A DNA stretch of 64,000 nucleotides from Odontocerum albicorne (taxonomy: Eukaryota; Arthropoda; Insecta; Trichoptera; Odontoceridae), in assembly GCA_949825065.1 (NCBI GenBank), contig OX463859.1, forward strand, positions 22,895,847-22,959,846, written 5' to 3'. The translations under genes were made by a program, and so were the position numbers. This document shows, piece by piece, positions 1 through 11,686 of this stretch. The notes beneath the pieces were generated by a model. It worked only from the letters and a program-made list of their open reading frames with translations, made no database searches and was not told the DNA's origin. Position 1 is the first letter of the stretch. Each line of letters opens with the position of its first letter.

Positions 1-625
1 TGACAGACTGTAAGTAGTATTTTTTCAAATTATGGAAGAGTTACGAGAGATATTGAATGACGTGTAGCGATGGTAACAAGGTCAATGGGGCACTAAAACT
101 CGAACTGGGAAATATAAAATTCTACCCAAAATGTTAGTCCACAACATTTTAGTACCAACTTAGGTGTATGGAAGTGAAATGTGGACGTAGAACAAGATTG
201 AAAAGAGCAGAAATGCTGTAGAAATGTGTGCACTTATAAAAAACACAGGGGAATAATATATATAGGAATATGGAATGAAGTGATTATAGATGAGTGTGAA
301 CTTAAGAATGATGCGTAGAGCAAGATGAAAGGAGTACTCTAAGATGGTTAGGGCACGTGGAACGAATGAATGAAGAAATACTAACAAAACAAGTATACAG
401 TGCAAATGTGCATGGATGGCGTGGTAGAGCAAGATCAAGAAGAGTATGGTTGGATCAAGTGTACGATATTTTAAAAGAAGGAAATGTAAAAAGTTAGAGG
501 AATCGTAGGCACTGCGTGAGAAGGTGTATGGATGTAGAAGAGGCGAAACATGTATATCACATTAGTAAAGTATGGCACTCTTTCCTTTCCGTATACCCCG
601 ATAAAGAGACGGCATAACGGTTTGT
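1..625 (+). mobile_element. alpha-LINE 3' end, decayed reverse transcriptase tail
   Basis: Conceptual translation across several frameshifts and stops gives the C-terminal tail of a non-LTR retrotransposon reverse transcriptase. A degenerate 'YGSE.W' block lies near 165-185, 'LRWLGHVERMNEE' near 340-380, an Arg-rich 'GRARSRRVWLDQV' block near 420-460, and a final 'RRCMDVEEAKH' block near 515-550. The 3' end runs to about 620. No continuous ORF survives, so this is an old 5'-truncated copy that may continue left of the window. Related copies lie at 13540-13860, 15380-15860, 28080-28385, 32195-32400, 35490-36160, 57165-57320 and 57805-58225. The LINE clade is not determined. Confidence 0.75.
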
Positions 626-706
626 ATGTACTATCCAATAGGACGGGATTTTATAATACGGCTTTTACAGTTGCTGTTCATGTGGCGTGAAGTGTTCTGC
701 CTCTGG

Positions 707-886
707 GAGGATGGTTCTACAGTTCTACAGGAGGATGGTTCTACAGTTCTACAGGATGCTTCTACAGTTCTACGGGAGGATGTTTCTACAGTTCTACAGG
801 AGGATGGTTCTACAGGATGCTTCTACAGTTCTACAGGAGAATGGTTCTACAGGAGGATGGTTCTACAAAAATGATGGTTCTACAGT
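707..886. repeat. Minisatellite of ttctacag-type units
   Basis: A tandem array is built from short related blocks (gttctacag, gaggatggttctaca) arranged in units of about 24 bp with deletions. It keeps several frames open by chance, giving repetitive pseudo-peptides, so those ORFs are not called as genes. It sits directly downstream of the alpha-LINE 3' end. Confidence 0.85.
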
Positions 887-2220
887 TTTAAGAACTACTT
901 GAAAACATCAGTTTTTGGAAGGTCTTATCAAAACTGTATTATATATGAACAGTTTACACGCACATTACACTCCACTTAAAGCTGAATATGTCCCATATTG
1001 TTAGATCTACAAATATTTTTTTCTAAACATATACAAATGCGAAGAAGTATTAATAATAATAAACGTATCCGCCTTTTTTCTATGCTTAAACACGACTTGT
1101 TTTTATTTTTGTAATATTTTATAACCCTTGAGGAGAATTCATTCTCTAAATGGGGATATATACTCGTAAATTTGCCCTTTTTATATTACAAACATAATTT
1201 ACACGTACGTTAAACCAAAATAATTTGTAAGAAAAATCTAAACGAATGCAATAACTTGAAATTAAACCGACATGAAAAATCCTAAATCAGAAAAAATATC
1301 CAGATTCAAGCCATCTTGCGGTGACATTCAAAAACAGTTTTCAAGGCGAAGATGTTTCCCAATGCTTATATAAGACAAAATAAAATAAAAAAGTTGCTTT
1401 CTTTTTCTTCTCATAGAAGCCGCTTTTTTTCTCTCTTCCAGGAATCAATTTTATAATCAGCATTGTTAATATGCCGTGATCTTCCTGATATACCTAAAGT
1501 GATTTATTATTTTTATTTCCTTTACTTTTTTCTCGAACGATATTATTTTCTAATTTTAATTTTTTTATTTTTTATTACATACATACAAACAATTTCGTCA
1601 TTCCTCTAGTGACCTACAGAGCGCCACACTTTTCTATCACGATACACTTATTTCGCATTTTTCACATCCATACAGTTTATCTATATCTATTACGCATAAT
1701 CTTTCCTTACGTCTTACTTATGCATTATAAATTTGTTTTTTTTCTATATTTCATCACCCAACCGTTCAAAATGTCCAAACAACCACAAGGTTCTCTATTT
1801 CAACCTACTTCAAGCATTAGTTTTTAGCTCACATATTTTTAAAAACTTTTTTTAGTATTATAATATCCTCACATTTTTAATGTATGTTTCAAAGCTTATT
1901 CAGAGATAGAGTCTAATTAAAATGCATCCGGGTTTTCTAAACTACACAAAATGGACGTGTCATTCGGCATAATTTAATCATGTTGTTATATCTCAATACC
2001 TCAACATATTATTTATTAATAATTTTTTTATTGAAATACAATCATTATTCTTAATAAGTTATATTACGTGTTTCATTCCAGATTTTTTTCCTTTCCTCTC
2101 CACCATCCCTTCCTTTTCCTTTAATTGATGATATCTCACTTTATATGAAAACGAATGTTCGTTTGATTGTCCGTCTTTGTGGGGGTTGTAAGCATACGCT
2201 CACGTATGTGATCGTGGGGA
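887..2220. other. AT-rich intergenic DNA, no gene seen
   Basis: Only short chance ORFs, poly-T/poly-A runs and an (A/T)-rich composition are seen. There is no conserved protein signature on either strand. Confidence 0.6.
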
Positions 2221-2312
2221 TGGATAGTCATTTGATTTTTTTTTCCACCATGTAACTTGCTTCTGGTTGGTTGAAAGAGATTGCCGTCTGGCAATAAGCC
2301 CGCCAGATTGTA
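2221..2312 (+). repeat. B-family SINE body fragment
   Basis: It contains the diagnostic B-family body 'ctggttggttgaaagagatt' followed by 'gccgtctggcaataagcc'. The tRNA-like head is not recognisable here. The same body recurs at 18080-18120, 49720-49765 and 60230-60280, and reversed at 33395-33430, 49280-49330 and 59528-59570. Confidence 0.6.
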
Positions 2313-3126
2313 TTTTCAAGAAAGGGATTAAATAAATAAATAAATCTTGCAGATTAATTGCCAGGGGGAAATCTCTTTTAACAAGCCAAAAAAATGGAAA
2401 TGATATAAACATTTCACAAACAGATTGAAGTAGCAAAAGGTCCTGCAGCTAGCCAAAACTCCTGTAACGAAGCAACTATAGCCAATTTATTAAGATAAGT
2501 GATAGTTTATCACGGGGAAAAACATTGAGTAAAACCTCAAAAATAAAAACATTTAAAATGTGAAAAATAAATGCAAACTTGACTCTCAAACAAAAATAAT
2601 TGCTTGTCAAACTCCAGCTGCCCATCCAATATGGCTTAAAATTAAAATATACATCACAGACAGTGTCGCGAAAGACTCAAAAATGGGCTTAGTCGAAAAC
2701 AAACAGCCCGTGAAATTAAAAAAATCTCGTTATTTTTTTATCAACCCTCGCATAATCTTGAAATTGTTTGGTCCGTATAGAACCAAACGCGGATGAAGAA
2801 GTAAAACCACACTAAAGCCCTTTTTTTAATGGGTTTCAACAAGATTCAACCCATGTCCCCGGGGTCAGAAGAGCTTTAAGATATGAATGATTTGATTATT
2901 ACCAAACTATAAAAAGTGGAGGGTATTGGGAGACTGACTTTCGATATGTCAGGAATTATGAATTGCACAAAGGTTTAGCTCACGTTGTTTATACTTATAA
3001 TTTGGTCTCACAACTTATCCAGTTGATGAGAGTTTATGACAAAGGAACTCATGTTACATAATTATCAACAATCTGTAAAAAGTATTAACCTATTTTTTCG
3101 TGTTTATATGTCTTTTGTAGATCGTT

Positions 3127-3454
3127 GCTGGGCTTCGTAGTTGAAGAACTCCTCGCCATTCCAACGCCATTTTTTTAAAGCGAAGCTGTGTAATAAAGTT
3201 TGTTTTTTTAAGTGAGTGAGCCATTACACACCAGCAACCTCACCGATGACACACCGAAGTGAGACGATCGGAGCACACCGGCATGTTTTTTTTTCTCTCT
3301 TTTTGAAAGAAAAGATATGACCGAAGTCATTGGTTCCTTATACCTCAAAATACTAGGTGGAAAAAGGTCTGTGTCATTCGACGGGAGTAGCACAGCGCGG
3401 GGTTTGAACTGCTGACCTTCCGCATGGAAGGTAAGTGCGTACCATACACCTAAG
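3127..3454 (-). mobile_element. A-family tRNA-headed SINE
   Basis: On the minus strand it begins with a tRNA-like head whose B-box-like segment is 'agcagttcaaaccccg' (about 3395-3415). A core reading 'gacttcggtcatat' and a tail containing 'ggagttcttcaactacgaag' follow. The same order of blocks occurs at 8505-8855 (+), 28387-28692 (-) and 38566-38955 (+), which defines a repeat family of about 330-390 bp. Head-to-tail homology among four copies supports a SINE rather than a tRNA gene. Confidence 0.7.
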
Positions 3455-3459
3455 TAAAT

Positions 3460-4970
3460 TATAGGGCAAAGCCTAGTTTACTAAAGACTCGACAAATAAA
3501 AGGCAACAATCATAGATCCATATATCATAAATTGAGTGTCTACTTCAAATAACCTGTTTTTTGTCTTTTTTTAATATATTTTGTATACATGTAATATAAA
3601 GTTAAATAAAACATAAAGCAGATTATTTTGATACACATTTAAATATTACAAATTTTGAGTATGGGACTCGAAACATTTATACGTGAAGGAAGTGTTAAGC
3701 TCTTAATTGCAATTCAATAGTCTTGCTCTCTGACTGCTCAACGGGATAACCGCATGTATGAACGTATTTATCATGATTTGAAACCAACTGTTTTATAAAT
3801 ACAGAATTATTTTACTAAACAGAGCAGGTGATAAAAAAGCCTTGAATTTTTTTCTTGGATTTATTTAATTAACTGCTTCAATATTCACTTCACGAATTCT
3901 AAAAAATAAAAAAACTACATGATACTCGAGTGTATTATCCAAATATCAAAGACGACGTAACAAGACTACCGACTTCCATCATCATATTACCAATTCAGAG
4001 TCAATGCCTCTTAACAGTCAGCCACGGGCAGAGTTTAACTTTCATTGACACTAATTGGATACAGGTGGCAGACCACAGGTCCGGGATGGTGTGGTATGGG
4101 TGTTGGAATGGCATAACGTCCGGCAACAACCTCCAGGGGAAATGTCAGCGAAAGTGCTTTTCTTAAGCATTCGACAAGAACAAGAACTTGAGCGGTGTTC
4201 ATTTCAATCATATCGACCGCAATATATTGCGTATACGTGTAAGCCGACTGATGCGTTCTACATTGACTTCTTTTGAAGTTTTTGTTCTATATTTAATTTG
4301 ATTGATTTCTCAAAAGACTTAATTTAATACAGACCCATGTAATACGTTCACTACTGCTGTCATAGAATCACAATTTCCAAAATGTTTTTAAAGATTTTAT
4401 GTTGGTTATTTATTAAAACAGACAAATTACTCTTTTAATACACAAAAAAAACTGCTTAAAAACAACATTTAAAAAATAACATAAAAACTTTCAGTGTAAG
4501 TCAATTGAAAAATAATGAAATCCATATAATCTATTCAATTTATCTTAGCAAAATAAACTCGAATACTCTTATAAATAGTCAAACTAATATTAAAGTTCAT
4601 ACAATGTCCATACAGATTACCATATATGATATATATGTAGTCTTGTTATGCATGAGTTATACTTATTGGCTGTTATTACAATACATAAATATGGAATTAC
4701 ACATTTTACCATGTTGACTCACAAGGAATGTGTATTTTGACAAGTTGAGTTATTCTGGACTGTTAAAATACAAGTTTAAATGATTTTGTTAAGCTATTTT
4801 TTTTGCTTATAGCTGATAATGTTATAAATCTAATCACTTCCAACTATAGATCATAGTCCTACTTCGTTCTTTAGATTTGCAGTTAGAAGTTTATAAAAGT
4901 GTGTGCTTTTAATTTATTCAATATAGACATCGTTATGGGAGAAATTTTCAACTGTGTCCTAAAATTTCTG
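3460..4970. other. AT-rich intergenic DNA with one unassigned patch
   Basis: It is mostly AT-rich. A more balanced patch at about 3925-4260 has overlapping ORFs of 73 and 78 codons. I recognise no motif in either, and neither has splice or promoter support. No gene is called. Confidence 0.45.
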
Positions 4971-4972
4971 TG

Positions 4973-4988
4973 TGTGTGAGTTTATGAA
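4973..4988. repeat. Target site duplication of beta-LINE copy 1 (left)
   Basis: The 16-bp sequence tgtgtgagtttatgaa is repeated exactly at 5432-5447 and brackets the LINE fragment. Confidence 0.9.
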
Positions 4989-5431
4989 TATCTTCTCCCT
5001 GGCTCCATCCCAACTCATTGTCTGCGAAGACTGTTGGAGTCAGCTCTTCTCGTCCTCAGGTTGTATGTTCTTCTGTATCGGACTACGCCCCCCAGGCCGT
5101 GCCTCTGCATCAGGTTATCTTTTTGCACCACCCATGAATTCTTTGGTCTTCCTCTGGTTATTATTCGAGGAAGATCCATGGAGATTGCCTGGTTCACAAT
5201 GTGATCGGGTGCTCTACGTCCAACGTGCCCATACCATCTCAATCGCCTCTCCTCCATCTTCCTGTTGATGTCTGTCACACCTAGGCTTCCACTGACCATC
5301 TTAGCACGCGCATTTCAGCAGTTTCTAGTTGCCTAGAGTAAGAGTTATATATCGTCCAGCATTCGGAGCCATAGAGGAGTGTGGGTCTGACAATCGTTTG
5401 GTATACTTTTCCTTTTAACTTTACTGGCATT
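4989..5431 (-). mobile_element. beta-LINE, 5'-truncated insertion with 16-bp TSD
   Basis: Minus-strand translation gives a reverse transcriptase C-terminus in two frames: 'VYQTIVRPTLLYGSECWT' (about 5345-5405), then 'RRLRWYGHVGRRAPDHIV' and 'RGRPKNSWV' (about 5130-5250). A frameshift lies near 5290. The insertion is bounded by a perfect 16-bp direct repeat, tgtgtgagtttatgaa, at 4973-4988 and 5432-5447. The 3' end is 'ccagggagaagata', with no poly-A. The orientation, 5' truncation and long target duplication are those of target-primed reverse transcription. Confidence 0.9.
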
Positions 5432-5475
5432 TGTGTGAGTTTATGAACAGAAGATGAAAAAGTAAAATGTCTCAT

Positions 5476-7035
5476 TTACTAACAAAAACACCAATTAAAA
5501 TTATCCTTGTCCCCCATTTGAAATTAATTTTACCGGCGATAGCTAACTAACACGCTCTTTGCGCTAAGAAATTTAACGAGAAATGTAAAAACTAGAAGAA
5601 GTAACAACTCGATATTGTTTGTTGAAAATCGTATGCGGTTGTATGAAAAAAATACGACATTCAAACGTCATCGTCGGGAGTAGTTACGAGTAGCTAAGAC
5701 GTGTGCATATGAAAATTTTGATAAATGTGCGAAAATTTATAATTCATACAAATTTTACAAAGCAATGATAAAATTGATGGGGAAAAAATATGTAAAATGT
5801 TTTTTCCAGCAATGACGCTATAATACACTGTCCATCTATGTTCACGAAAATATATCCACTTCCTCGATGTTGTCGGAGCAACGCCGGGGTTGTACTAGTT
5901 CATGCAAACAACTAAAGCTCGCGATGCTTTATTGCGCGAGTGGTCGCTGATGTTTACCTACACCACGCGATATCGCGAGTTTAGAAGTAAACATTTTAAT
6001 TGCTCCTTAACCGATACAAATATTTAACGAGTATATTTTTCGACTTTAATTTTTTGCAAAAAAAAAAAATAGATTTGGTGAGACATTTTACTTTTATAAA
6101 AAAAATATATGTCCTTAGCAAAATTCTTACAATCTTACTGATGTGTTCAACATTGATGATATGTTTTCTAGATTTTTTTTCTTTTTGGAATAGCTAAAAT
6201 ATGTTTCTTCTGTAAATATTTGACAGACTTATGGAGTCTTATAAATTAAAATAATAACTCAAAAAGGACAATTTATACAACGCCTTTTAGAGAGCAGTCT
6301 CTTGGAAGGGGCACTCTTAACTCAAAATTCGAACCAACACTATCAGAAGTTTTCAAGAGGTAGGTTGTTTTCGAAAGACGTTTGGTAGTCACCATACATC
6401 AAATACAACTTCTGGTTATATGTAAAGTTTAACGATATACCGTTACCACTAATTAATACATCACAATAAAGGATAAAAATTCGTACTCCAAAATTAATGC
6501 CTTGGACAGTTAGAGACGAGAGTTGATAAAAAACATACTATCTCAAATCCAACAAAGGAGTATTTCAACTTCCTAGGAAACCATAGAGATATATCAACAA
6601 AGTCAAATTATTTATGTCTATTTATATTATATATATTTATGTCTATATACATAAAGAGGCTCCAAAAGTGTCGCCCCTTTGCGAGTGTGAAGTGCAAACA
6701 GTTCGATCCCACCACCACGTATGCTATTATTTGAGATTAAATACGCCCCCATTCAGTGCGATCTACAATAGTAGGTCGAAATCTTCTTTATTTTGAATGA
6801 GCGCGACGTTACGTAGTGACAAAAAAGGAGCTGCGCAAAGAAAGTTCATCTCCGGCGATGACACACCTGAGTGGGAAGAGAGTAGCTGCAACGACGGACT
6901 TAAAGTCTGACGTCAAGGGAGAAGGAATATGCAGCAGTAATACAAAGCACAGTAAATAATCTGATAAAATGGATTGAGACCTGGAGTTCGAACAACCTAA
7001 CAGGTTACCAGCTCTTTCAAAGAAAACTTGAGAAG
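5476..7035. other. AT-rich intergenic DNA, no gene seen
   Basis: Only chance ORFs of up to 65 codons, rich in Phe, Ile and Lys, are present. A more balanced stretch at 6650-6920 contains a 'gttcgatccc' B-box-like string near 6700 and may be SINE debris, but no repeat partner was identified. Confidence 0.45.
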
Positions 7036-7202
7036 TATTTTTTATTTATTTATTTTACACATGACAAGAAATATACATACTTTGCGAAAAAAACAAGAAG
7101 TAATTTAATTTGGACACAATTTTAATGGATCTGGGTTTGTTGCTTTTCATTTGTCGTGTCCCCAGTAAACTAGGATTTTGCCTGTATCTCAGTGAGGATA
7201 TA
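7036..7202 (-). repeat. C-family interspersed repeat
   Basis: This is one of three copies of a repeat of about 165 bp (others at 55880-56040 and 56528-56692). All are in the same orientation and share 'aatggatctgggtttgttgc', 'cagtaaacta' and 'gtatctcagtgagga', and each abuts a ttta-rich run at the left. Read on the minus strand, the A-rich run would be a 3' tail, which suggests a SINE or the 3' end of a LINE. The orientation is inferred from that tail. Confidence 0.7.
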
Positions 7203-7374
7203 AAACTATAATTAGATAAAGATACCATTAGAGGACATAAAACTATCAAACTAGCATTAAAACAATCATTTTACGCCACTAGATCGGAATAGCCAATCAT
7301 CGCTGTATTACAAAATGTGATCTGCGAATCAATCTACATGGTGGTAAAATATACAACAGGATGAAGAGACAAGA

Positions 7375-7500
7375 TAAAAGTGAAGTGCAGACAACCGAGC
7401 ACATAATAAAGAAATACCTCATTTCCACCTTTCGAGGGGACAATTCTGAAATACGTCAAGCTAGTCACAATATGTTGACCTGGTAGAAGAGTATGTACAT
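7375..7500 (+). mobile_element. Possible LINE RNase H-tail remnant
   Basis: Translation gives 'QTTEHIIKKYLISTFRGDN' followed by a 'SHNMLTW' block. This resembles the end of Jockey/R1-type ORF2 proteins, where a 'TTEHI..CP' block precedes the end of the protein. The expected Cys-Pro is absent and the reading frame is short. It is a plausible but weak call. Confidence 0.35.
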
Positions 7501-8353
7501 ATACCACTTTAATTCTAGCACAATATGGAAATGCTCTCATACTCCGAATTACAGTATTGCCAACATGTTTAACGAGGAACCGCGAGTTATGCCTACTTCA
7601 GAGGTTCTAAAAACCCGAAGATTTGATTACTGGGGCCTAGGACAATACTGTCTACCAACGACGTTTTTAAACATTTCGGAAACTTTATTTTGGATATATT
7701 AACAGGTACTATAATACGCAAAAAGAAAAACCAACCGAAAAAAAGGGTTTATATGATATATATTTTTAATACGACTTGTTTTGCATTAAAATAAATATTT
7801 ATGTATACGCACCATAACAACAGGGGAGATTGTTAATTAATAGCGTTTTTATGAAAAAACTACATATCAATGTGAAATTTCACACATTTAGGTGAAAACT
7901 TATTCCGACAGAGCTCCCGGGGTCTCACTTCTGTTTTTATGGTGACACGTCATATCATTTCTCTTTCAAACTCATTCCACCTACTTTACTTTTAAACGTA
8001 AAAACGCAAAAATCATCCAACCTAAACATTAATAATGAATTGTGTTTATTTTTAGCATCAGGAAATATATATTTGCTATTTCAATTTTAATTTCCTTCAT
8101 GAAATTCGGTTTCAAAAAGACTCAATTGTATACAAATTTGTTTCAAGCAGTGACACGGTGTTGGAAAGATGTAAGAACAGGTATAATATGGGTTGAATTC
8201 TTATTGCATATTTACGTCCATTTTACAGTACCGATATTATTTTACCATAATTCCATCGTGCAACATTATTCTTTTTATTTTCCATTTTGTTAAGAAATCT
8301 TGTATTTTTTTTTAAGAAATAAGGACATTTGAAATAATGCGATTTGAAAGAAC

Positions 8354-8460
8354 ATGCAGTCCATAAGAGCTACGGAGAATAGAAATAAATGGAGGAGTTT
8401 AATGAGGAGGTTTGCTTCAATATATCCAGAAGGGGTAATGATCCTTAATCATGATATCCT
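8354..8460 (+). mobile_element. LINE reverse transcriptase terminal fragment
   Basis: The peptide 'ATENRNKWRSLMRRF', then 'YPEGVMILNH', matches the extreme C-terminus of an RTE-like LINE protein ('A.DR..WR..V' type). The rest of the 123-codon ORF runs on into an A-family SINE and is chance. The fragment is old and isolated. Confidence 0.5.
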
Positions 8461-8504
8461 CAAATATACATTCGATTATCGCATTGAGAGTGTGTGTTTC
8501 ACTA

Positions 8505-8855
8505 GTATGGCTCAAGAGGTGCGTGGCCGCGCGGAAACGCACTGGACTTCCGTGCGAAAGGTTGCTAGTTCGAAACCCACGAATAAAACATATATTTTTT
8601 TCCGCCTAGTATTCGGGGATTTAAGGATACCTATGATTTCGGTCATATCTATTCTTTTAAAACATGCATGTGTCCTCCGATCGTCTCACTTTAGTTGTCG
8701 CATCGGGTCCTGTACAAAGGTGTAGTTGGTGAGTTTGATGGTGTGTAATGGTTCACTCAGTTAAAAAAAACTCCATGGCGCAGCTGTGCTTTTCAAGTAA
8801 ATTGACATTGGAGTGGCGATGGGATCCTCGACTACGAGGTCCAGAACGACGATGC
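8505..8855 (+). mobile_element. A-family tRNA-headed SINE with short TSD
   Basis: A tRNA-like head starts at 'tggctcaagaggtgcgtgg' and carries the B-box-like 'gctagttcgaaaccc' (about 8560-8575). The A-family core 'gatttcggtcatat' and the tail 'tcctcgactacgaggtcc' follow. The direct repeat gtttcacta at 8496-8504 and 8856-8864 is a candidate target duplication and gives the element length of 351 bp. It is the most complete A-family copy here. Confidence 0.75.
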
Positions 8856-8976
8856 GTTTCACTATCAGTGATTTTCTGTGATTTGTTATAAGAGTTTCTA
8901 AGGCATTTGCTGATGACGCTCTTATGATATACCAGCCTGTTATGATTTCGAGCCGAATAAATGCTATAGAAATACA

Positions 8977-10247
8977 TACTAGGTCTGTAAATATGAAATT
9001 GGAATTTGCTCATAGATGGCTCTAGTTGTCAATGTAGAGACTATCAAACCGCATCATTGGCGCCTTTTTCTTGTGTTTACATTTGTTAAAGACTTTTAAC
9101 TCACAACAATACAAGTATACAACTACATATGTTTTCATAGCATTGAACATGACTGTTTTTATGCCTGAAAACTACGATTTGCAGACAGCATTGATTTTCT
9201 GTTACCATTTGAAGAAAACTGCTGCAGAATCGCATCGAATACTTATCAAAGCTTAGAGTGAGCATGTTATTGGTAAATTTCAGTGCTTTGAGTGGTTTAA
9301 AAAATTCAAAAGCGGCAATTTTGACGTGAGAAACGAAGAATGTGGAAGACAACTGAGAAAGTTTGAAGACGCCGAATTGCTAGCATTTTTGGATGAGGAT
9401 GACGCTCAAACGCAACAACTCGCGGATCAATTAAATGTGACACGAAAAGCCGTCTCCCTACGTTTGAAAGCCATGGAAAAGATCCAGAAGGTGGGAAAAT
9501 GGGTTCCACATGAACTGAATGAAAGACAACAGGAAAATGGAAAAACCACTTGCGAAATGCTGCTCGCCAGGGGTAGAAAAGAAAATTATTTCTCCATCGA
9601 CTTGTGACTGGCGATGAAATATGGATATATTTCGAGAATCCTAAGCGTTTAAGATCATGGGTAACTCCAAGCAAACCAGCGACATCGACTGCAAGGCACA
9701 ATCGCTATGGACGGAAGACAATGCTCTGTGTTTGGTGGGATCAGAAGTGTGTTATCTATTAGGAGCTGCTAAAACCTGGCGAAACTGTTAATACCGAACG
9801 CTACCGACAACAAATGATGAATTTGAACCAAGCATTTCGTGAAAAACGACCAGAATATCAAAAGATGCAACACAAAGTGATTTTGCTTCATGATAATGCA
9901 CCATCGCACACAACAAAACCGGTCAAGGAAACGATTGAGGCGTTTAGTTGGCAAATACTTTCGCATGCGGCTTACTCACCAGACTTGGCTCCATCCGATT
10001 ACTACTTATTTGCATCGATGGGACGCGCACTTGCCGAGCAGCGCTTCACTTCTTACGAAAATGGCTCGATGATTGGTTTTCCTCAAAAGAGCAACAGTTT
10101 TTTTGGCGTGGCATCCACAAATTGCCAGATATGGGAACAATGTGTAGCTAGCGATGGGCAATACTTTGAATAAATTTGGCCATTTTCATACAATAAATGT
10201 GCATTTACTATGAAAAAAATCCGGTTTTATATTTGCAAACCTATGTA
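8977..10247 (+). mobile_element. mariner element 1, nearly full length, inactive
   Basis: The element is about 1.27 kb, the usual mariner size. Imperfect terminal inverted repeats are seen: 'aggtctgtaaatatgaaatt' at 8981-9000, and at the right end, read on the minus strand, 'aggtttgcaaatataaaacc'. TA dinucleotides flank both ends at 8977-8978 and 10246-10247. The transposase reading frame inside is broken (separate entry). The inverted repeats have diverged from each other, so the copy is not very young. Confidence 0.85.
9149..10173 (+). pseudogene. mariner transposase pseudogene (D,D34D)
   Basis: About 341 codons are covered, close to the normal mariner transposase length. In order: an N-terminal helix-turn-helix region with 'FEWFKKFKSGNFDVRNE' (about 9284-9340); a second HTH region 'LADQLNVTRKAVSLRLKAM' (9419-9475) leading to 'KWVPHELNE' (about 9500-9525); the first catalytic Asp in 'VTGDEIW' (about 9604-9623); the second in 'LLHDNAPSH' (about 9885-9910); and the third in 'YSPDLAPSDYY', with 34 residues between the last two Asp. 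Lesions are a stop at 9254-9256, a frameshift near 9590 and a stop at 9760-9762. It would have cut and pasted DNA at TA sites in the nucleus. It is now inactive. Confidence 0.9.
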
Positions 10248-10249
10248 TA

Positions 10250-10802
10250 TTTATACATCACTAATGCGCAGTAAATTAGAGTAGCTCAATTATATGAACC
10301 CCTAGAATAATCTAGAATTCACTGATAATTGAACGCGTCCAAAAGATATTTTTACGTCAATTTTATTGCAAAGAACATGGATTTAACCATGGCTCCATCC
10401 CACATGTTTTAATAGGTATGCCTGGATATTACTTCTTAAGTGTATGAAGTAATCTGCGTACCTGTTTATACTTGAACAGACAGATAATAGGAAAAAATCA
10501 CACCTTTTGTTGGTTGACAAAATTTTCTTTAATGTACCGGACAATTACTTACGCTATTGTGAAGTAAGATTATTATCGGGCCGTACTCACGCATTGAGCT
10601 GTTAAGGGTATCGCCCCTTGCTTTTTGGATGAATTTAACGAAATTAATATATTCCCTATCTAAAATATAAACTTCCATTTTTATATAGATGACCGCTTTA
10701 TAAGGCAAAGCCTATAAATATGTGGTCTTCTTCCTTAATCACAAATTTCCTATCTGTCTAAAATACAATACTGATTTGAAACAGTTACACTCTGCATTCA
10801 TA
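10250..10802. other. AT-rich intergenic DNA, no gene seen
   Basis: No ORF of interest and no recognised repeat were found between the mariner and the palindromic element. Confidence 0.55.
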
Positions 10803-10807
10803 TCCTT
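10803..10807. repeat. Target site duplication of the palindromic element (left)
   Basis: TCCTT lies immediately left of the TGATCA end and is repeated at 11687-11691 immediately right of the other end. Five bases is the common length for BEL/Pao and some other LTR elements. Confidence 0.75.
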
Positions 10808-11686
10808 TGATCACGCCGATGCGTGACGCGAAGTATCGTCTTGTTGGGCCGGCCCTGTCGTCGAGCCCCCCTACCGCCGCGACTGGCCCCGCGCGGTTTA
10901 ATTGTCACCAACGTTGAATATATTATTGTCGCCGGCGGTCGATGTTACCGGTAACAGGAGAACGTGGCTAGCTCTTCCACTTGTTCGTACGCCATCGCCA
11001 GGAGAAGACCTCAAATCCGGGCTAGCCAAGTCGCCGGCACGCGCTTCATCGCCGAAACCTGGGCCAAGTTACCGCCGACCAACCGCGACCACCACTAGAA
11101 GTGCACGACAGGTTACCTGATGTTAGCCAAGATCTCTGAATCCTGCTATCCACGCCATCAACGAACCTACACCACAACCGTGAGTAGAATCCCTTTATAT
11201 CCTATTCTTTCCGGTTTGGCTAACGCCAAACCATATGGTCCTTCGAGCCGGATGACCATATGGTTTGGCGTTAGCCAAACCGGAAAGAATAGGATATAAA
11301 GGAATTCTACTCACGGTTGTGGTGTAGGTTCGTTGATGGCGTGGATAGCAGGATTCAGAGATCTTGGCTAACATCAGGTAACCTGTCGTGCACTTCTAGT
11401 GGTGGTCGCGGTTGGTCGGCGGTAACTCGGCCCAGGTTTCGGCGATGAAGCGCGTGCCGGCGACTTGGCTAGCCCGGATTTGAGGTCTTCTCCTGGCGAT
11501 GGCGTACGAACAAGTGGAAGAGCTAGCCACGTTCTCCTGTTACCGGTAACATCGACCGCCGGCGACAATAATATATTCAACGTTGGTGACAATTAAACCG
11601 CGCGGGGCCAGTCGCGGCGGTAGGGGGGCCCGACGACAGGGCCGGCCCAACAAGACGATACTTCGCGTCACGCATCGGCGTGATCA
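10808..11686. mobile_element. 879-bp near-perfect palindrome, probable inverted LTR pair
   Basis: Left arm 10808-11240 and right arm 11254-11686 are each exactly 433 bp and are reverse complements. I found three single-base differences by eye. They are separated by a 13-base spacer, 11241-11253. The outer ends are TGATCA on both sides, so the insert starts TG and ends CA, and it is flanked by a 5-bp direct repeat TCCTT. It is strikingly GC-rich against its surroundings. Near the centre each arm has a hairpin, ggtttggc-taac-gccaaacc, followed by 'tggtccttcgagccgga'. I recall that string as typical of BEL/Pao-like retrotransposon leaders, from memory only. TG..CA ends and a 5-bp duplication fit LTR-type integration, but both outer ends would be U3 ends. 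No coding domain is present. Confidence 0.85.

Noticed and set aside
626..902. Two repetitive ORFs over the first minisatellite
   Set aside because: They arise from the ttctacag-type tandem units and have no start context or conserved domain.
4972..5268. 98-codon plus-strand ORF
   Set aside because: It is antisense to the beta-LINE fragment at 4989-5431 and nearly the same peptide as the antisense ORF at 40442, which shows it is a repeat shadow.
10808..11686. Assembly artefact explaining the palindrome
   Set aside because: Not excluded, but set aside. The 5-bp duplication at the two ends, the TG..CA termini and the few differences between arms are not expected from a simple fold-back artefact. 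Long reads are needed to be sure.
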